Shown: positions 30,393 to 31,966 of the stretch, one piece after another
How the letters are laid out: every line of letters starts with the position of its first letter
Numbering within the stretch: the first letter of the stretch is position 1
Source of the DNA: Motiliproteus sp047622605
GTDB lineage: Bacteria; Pseudomonadota; Gammaproteobacteria; Pseudomonadales; Balneatricaceae
NCBI GenBank assembly: GCA_047622605.1
Contig: JBLHND010000022.1
Location: 1 to 31,966 of the forward strand
Direction: 5' to 3'
Length of the DNA stretch: 31,966 nt
Position numbers and translations under genes: made by a program
The notes under the pieces: model-generated
Seen by the model: only the letters and a program-made list of their open reading frames with translations
Told to the model about the DNA's origin: nothing
Database searches by the model: none

Positions 30393-31017
30393 CAAAACTA
30401 CAGGCGAGTAGCTCGTAGGCATCGCGTACCCGGCAAAATCGTTCGCCATCCCCACCCCGATCCGGATGGTGAATCCCGGCCTGGCGCCGGTAAGCACGGC
30501 GGATTTCGCTCCAGCTGCAATCACTCTCGAGTTCAAATAGGGCCAGCGCATCGAGCCGCTTATCGATGGATGAAGAATCGATGGATGAAGAATCGATGGA
30601 TGAAGAATCGGTGGCCGCATAGCGTTGCCAAAACCCATGGAGCAGCTGCTCCACCGACGCGCTGCTACTCTGTTCGAACTCGTTCCAGTCGAGATAATAA
30701 TCGCGGATTGCCTGCTCTCCGGCAGGATCGGGCAAACCGGTCATCATCTCTGGTGGCCGCGCCTGCAACTGGATATGCAATGCCGAGATCTGCAGGCTGA
30801 CGCCCTCCTCCCAGAGTATCGGCTGCAACCGATAGAGCGCATTCATCAGCAGAAAATGTTTACGGAACAACAACAGATCCGAGCCTATACCGACACCTAC
30901 ATCCCCCTGTAACGCCTCGAACTCAAGCTGGTTCAGTAGTTGATATTCACTCATACCGTCGGGATGAGCACGTAGGATTTTGGCAATCGGGGTCATCAGG
31001 GGATTCGGTAACAGCAT
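30385..31017 (-). CDS. DNA-J related protein (N-terminal DNAJ_related, C-terminal J domain)
   Basis: This 210-residue protein has the N-terminal DNA-J related region (NPLMTPIAKILRAHPDGMSEYQLLNQL, LFRKHFLLMNALYRLQ, YYLDWNEFEQ). A short C-terminal J domain carries the HPD motif at about residues 184-186 (IHHPDRGGD). It should act as a cytoplasmic co-chaperone for an Hsp70. Between the two domains a 15-bp tandem repeat encodes three SSIDS units, a flexible linker. The ATG at 31017 is used; a TTG at 31023 and ATG at 30996 are alternatives, none with a clear ribosome-binding site. Confidence 0.88.
   Translation of the reverse strand: MLLPNPLMTPIAKILRAHPDGMSEYQLLNQLEFEALQGDVGVGIGSDLLLFRKHFLLMNALYRLQPILWEEGVSLQISALHIQLQARPPEMMTGLPDPAGEQAIRDYYLDWNEFEQSSSASVEQLLHGFWQRYAATDSSSIDSSSIDSSSIDKRLDALALFELESDCSWSEIRRAYRRQAGIHHPDRGGDGERFCRVRDAYELLACSFGY
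30562..30606 (-). repeat. In-frame 15-bp coding repeat in the J-domain gene
   Basis: ATCGATGGATGAAGA (plus-strand text) occurs three times without change (30562-30576, 30577-30591, 30592-30606), followed by a mutated partial unit. Each encodes five residues of a Ser/Ile/Asp linker, so copy-number change would lengthen or shorten the linker without breaking the frame. Confidence 0.95.
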
Positions 31018-31165
31018 AGGCAACGGTTGTTAATGGCAGGGACAAATGAAATGATCAAACTGCAGACTACGAGATCTAATGACAACAAGAAAGAGACGAC
31101 AGGTTAGCACTAGCCTTGGCGGGGGCTATCCGGAGTGGAAGAACAGGGTTTATAAGACATAGAAT

Positions 31166-31792
31166 ATGCCTCACTTTCAACCACTCTTAACTCTTCGGGA
31201 GAACCAGGTCCTGTCTACTTTATCCACATTCCGCCTCCTGATGGCGATCCTGGCTCTGCTGGGCCTGCCAATAGGCGCTAGCGCGACTGAGAGACTCGCC
31301 GAGATCGATCAGGAGCTGCGCCAGATACTGCTTAGCGCGGTACATCAGTCAGATAGTTTCGAGGACCGCTTCGATGCGCAGGTGTGGCTTATGGATATGT
31401 CTAATCGCATCCATCGCTACGTCGATGATGACCAGGAGCGGCTGCATATACTCCGCTCTGCCCATCACGAGGCAACCAAGGCGGGATTACCACCCGACCT
31501 GGTCCTGAGCGTGATTCATACCGAGAGTCGATTCAAGCGCTTTGCGATCTCGGTCGCAGGGGCACAGGGGTTGATGCAGGTGATGTCATTCTGGAAAAAA
31601 GAGCTGGGCAGGCCTGAAGACAACCTGACCGACATCGATACCAACCTGCGTTACGGCTGCACCATCCTCGCCTACTACCTCAAACGCGCCAACGGCAACA
31701 TCAGCGAGGCACTGGCGCGCTACAATGGCAGTTACGGCAAGCTAACATACCCCAATAAGGTGTATGCCAATCAGACCCGCTACCAAGACTGA
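31166..31792 (+). CDS. Lytic transglycosylase, SLT domain
   Basis: This 208-residue protein has a probable signal peptide ending near residue 40 (FRLLMAILALLGLPIGASA). An SLT-type lysozyme-like domain follows, with catalytic Glu120 in VIHTESRFKRFAIS and the downstream GAQGLMQVM and NLRYGCTILAYYL motifs. It should cleave peptidoglycan in the periplasm, producing anhydromuropeptides. The start codon is uncertain because the ATG at 31166 gives a long N-region and lacks a clear ribosome-binding site. The last 37 codons are repeated in frame after the stop. Confidence 0.88.
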   Translation: MPHFQPLLTLRENQVLSTLSTFRLLMAILALLGLPIGASATERLAEIDQELRQILLSAVHQSDSFEDRFDAQVWLMDMSNRIHRYVDDDQERLHILRSAHHEATKAGLPPDLVLSVIHTESRFKRFAISVAGAQGLMQVMSFWKKELGRPEDNLTDIDTNLRYGCTILAYYLKRANGNISEALARYNGSYGKLTYPNKVYANQTRYQD

Positions 31793-31966
31793 GGGCGTCA
31801 GATCGATAGCTTTACTCGCTATGCGTCCATCATCACACACTCTAGCTGCCTCAAACGCGCCAACGGCAACATCAGCGAGGCACTGGCGCGCTACAATGGC
31901 AGTTACGGCAAGATGAAATACCCCAATAAGGTGTATGCCAATCAGACCCGCTACCAAGACTGAGGG
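31678..31966 (+). repeat. 171-bp-period tandem duplication of the transglycosylase 3' end
   Basis: Positions 31678-31795 recur at 31849-31966 with only a few changed bases (the KLT codons become KMK). The period of 171 is a multiple of three. The second copy ends at the window edge, so further copies may follow. Confidence 0.95.
31849..31966 (+). pseudogene. Duplicated C-terminal fragment of the transglycosylase
   Basis: This encodes LKRANGNISEALARYNGSYG and the following residues to NQTRYQD and a stop, in the same frame as the upstream gene. No start codon or ribosome-binding site precedes it. Between the TGA at 31790-31792 and this copy the frame has no other stop, so it would be a 56-residue extension if the TGA were read through or lost. 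It is otherwise an untranslated gene fragment. Confidence 0.75.

Noticed and set aside
30300..30638. 112-residue minus-strand frame overlapping the J-domain gene (ILHPSILHPS, DIETDIEMDMEMD)
   Set aside because: Its apparent repeats are just the 15-bp and 12-bp DNA repeats read in another frame.
31742..31957. 71-residue minus-strand frame with an internal repeat (VAGLIGIHLIGV)
   Set aside because: It is the antisense of the duplicated transglycosylase end; the repeat simply mirrors the DNA duplication.

Overview
The window looks like chromosomal DNA of a marine-type gammaproteobacterium near the Oceanospirillales/Pseudomonadales. This is inferred from gene content: NhaB, ZapE, MscS, long-form QueF, a YdjA-like nitroreductase, a DNA-J related protein and a PA2817-like small protein. 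The queF / YadGH-type ABC transporter / PA2817-like / tRNA-Glu-Gly neighbourhood recalls Pseudomonas as I remember it. There is no phage, integron, IS element or CRISPR array. Most genes share a moderately GC-rich composition; the small gene at 4031-4348 is visibly AT-richer.

Layout. 1-3611: a dispersed intergenic repeat, a terminator, a DUF2185 protein, zapE and nhaB. 3612-4607: a gene-poor stretch with one AT-rich small gene and a 37-bp palindrome. 4608-7735 (minus strand): an arsenate-detoxification cassette of XRE-cupin regulator, ArsJ-associated GAPDH and the ArsJ efflux pump. GAPDH makes 1-arseno-3-phosphoglycerate and ArsJ exports it. 7862-12002: a DUF3820 protein, a LysR regulator, a small membrane protein, MscS and a membrane diguanylate cyclase. 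12244-15972 (minus strand): a YiiD-type thioesterase with a nitroreductase, then a tight yadG-yadH-queF operon. 16161-17330: a PA2817-like protein, a 13-copy heptamer array and a duplicated tRNA-Glu/tRNA-Gly pair behind a strong promoter. 17493-29668: a membrane-anchored coiled-coil protein, then a fatty-acid degradation region. That region holds an AraC regulator divergent from an acyl-CoA dehydrogenase, thiolase, FadN-type bifunctional enzyme and acyl-CoA ligase, then a FetB-like permease, and a TetR regulator divergent from 2,4-dienoyl-CoA reductase (fadH). 29750-31966: a small membrane protein, a J-domain protein and a lytic transglycosylase with its 3' end duplicated.

The genes themselves are mostly familiar. 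The unusual signal is the density of short-range tandem duplications at gene edges. A 73-bp unit carrying the arsJ start codon occurs about four times and creates mini-ORFs that repeat the ArsJ N-terminus. Short repeats carry the stop codons of the GAPDH gene and queF. A 171-bp-period duplication copies the transglycosylase C-terminus in frame beyond its stop. Two heptamer arrays, several 8-15-bp arrays and a displaced copy of 38 bp of the fetB-like gene add to this. A 40-bp element also occurs twice in intergenic DNA, 16 kb apart and in opposite orientation. Repeat-driven variation of gene boundaries, clearest at arsJ, is the best candidate here for something undescribed.
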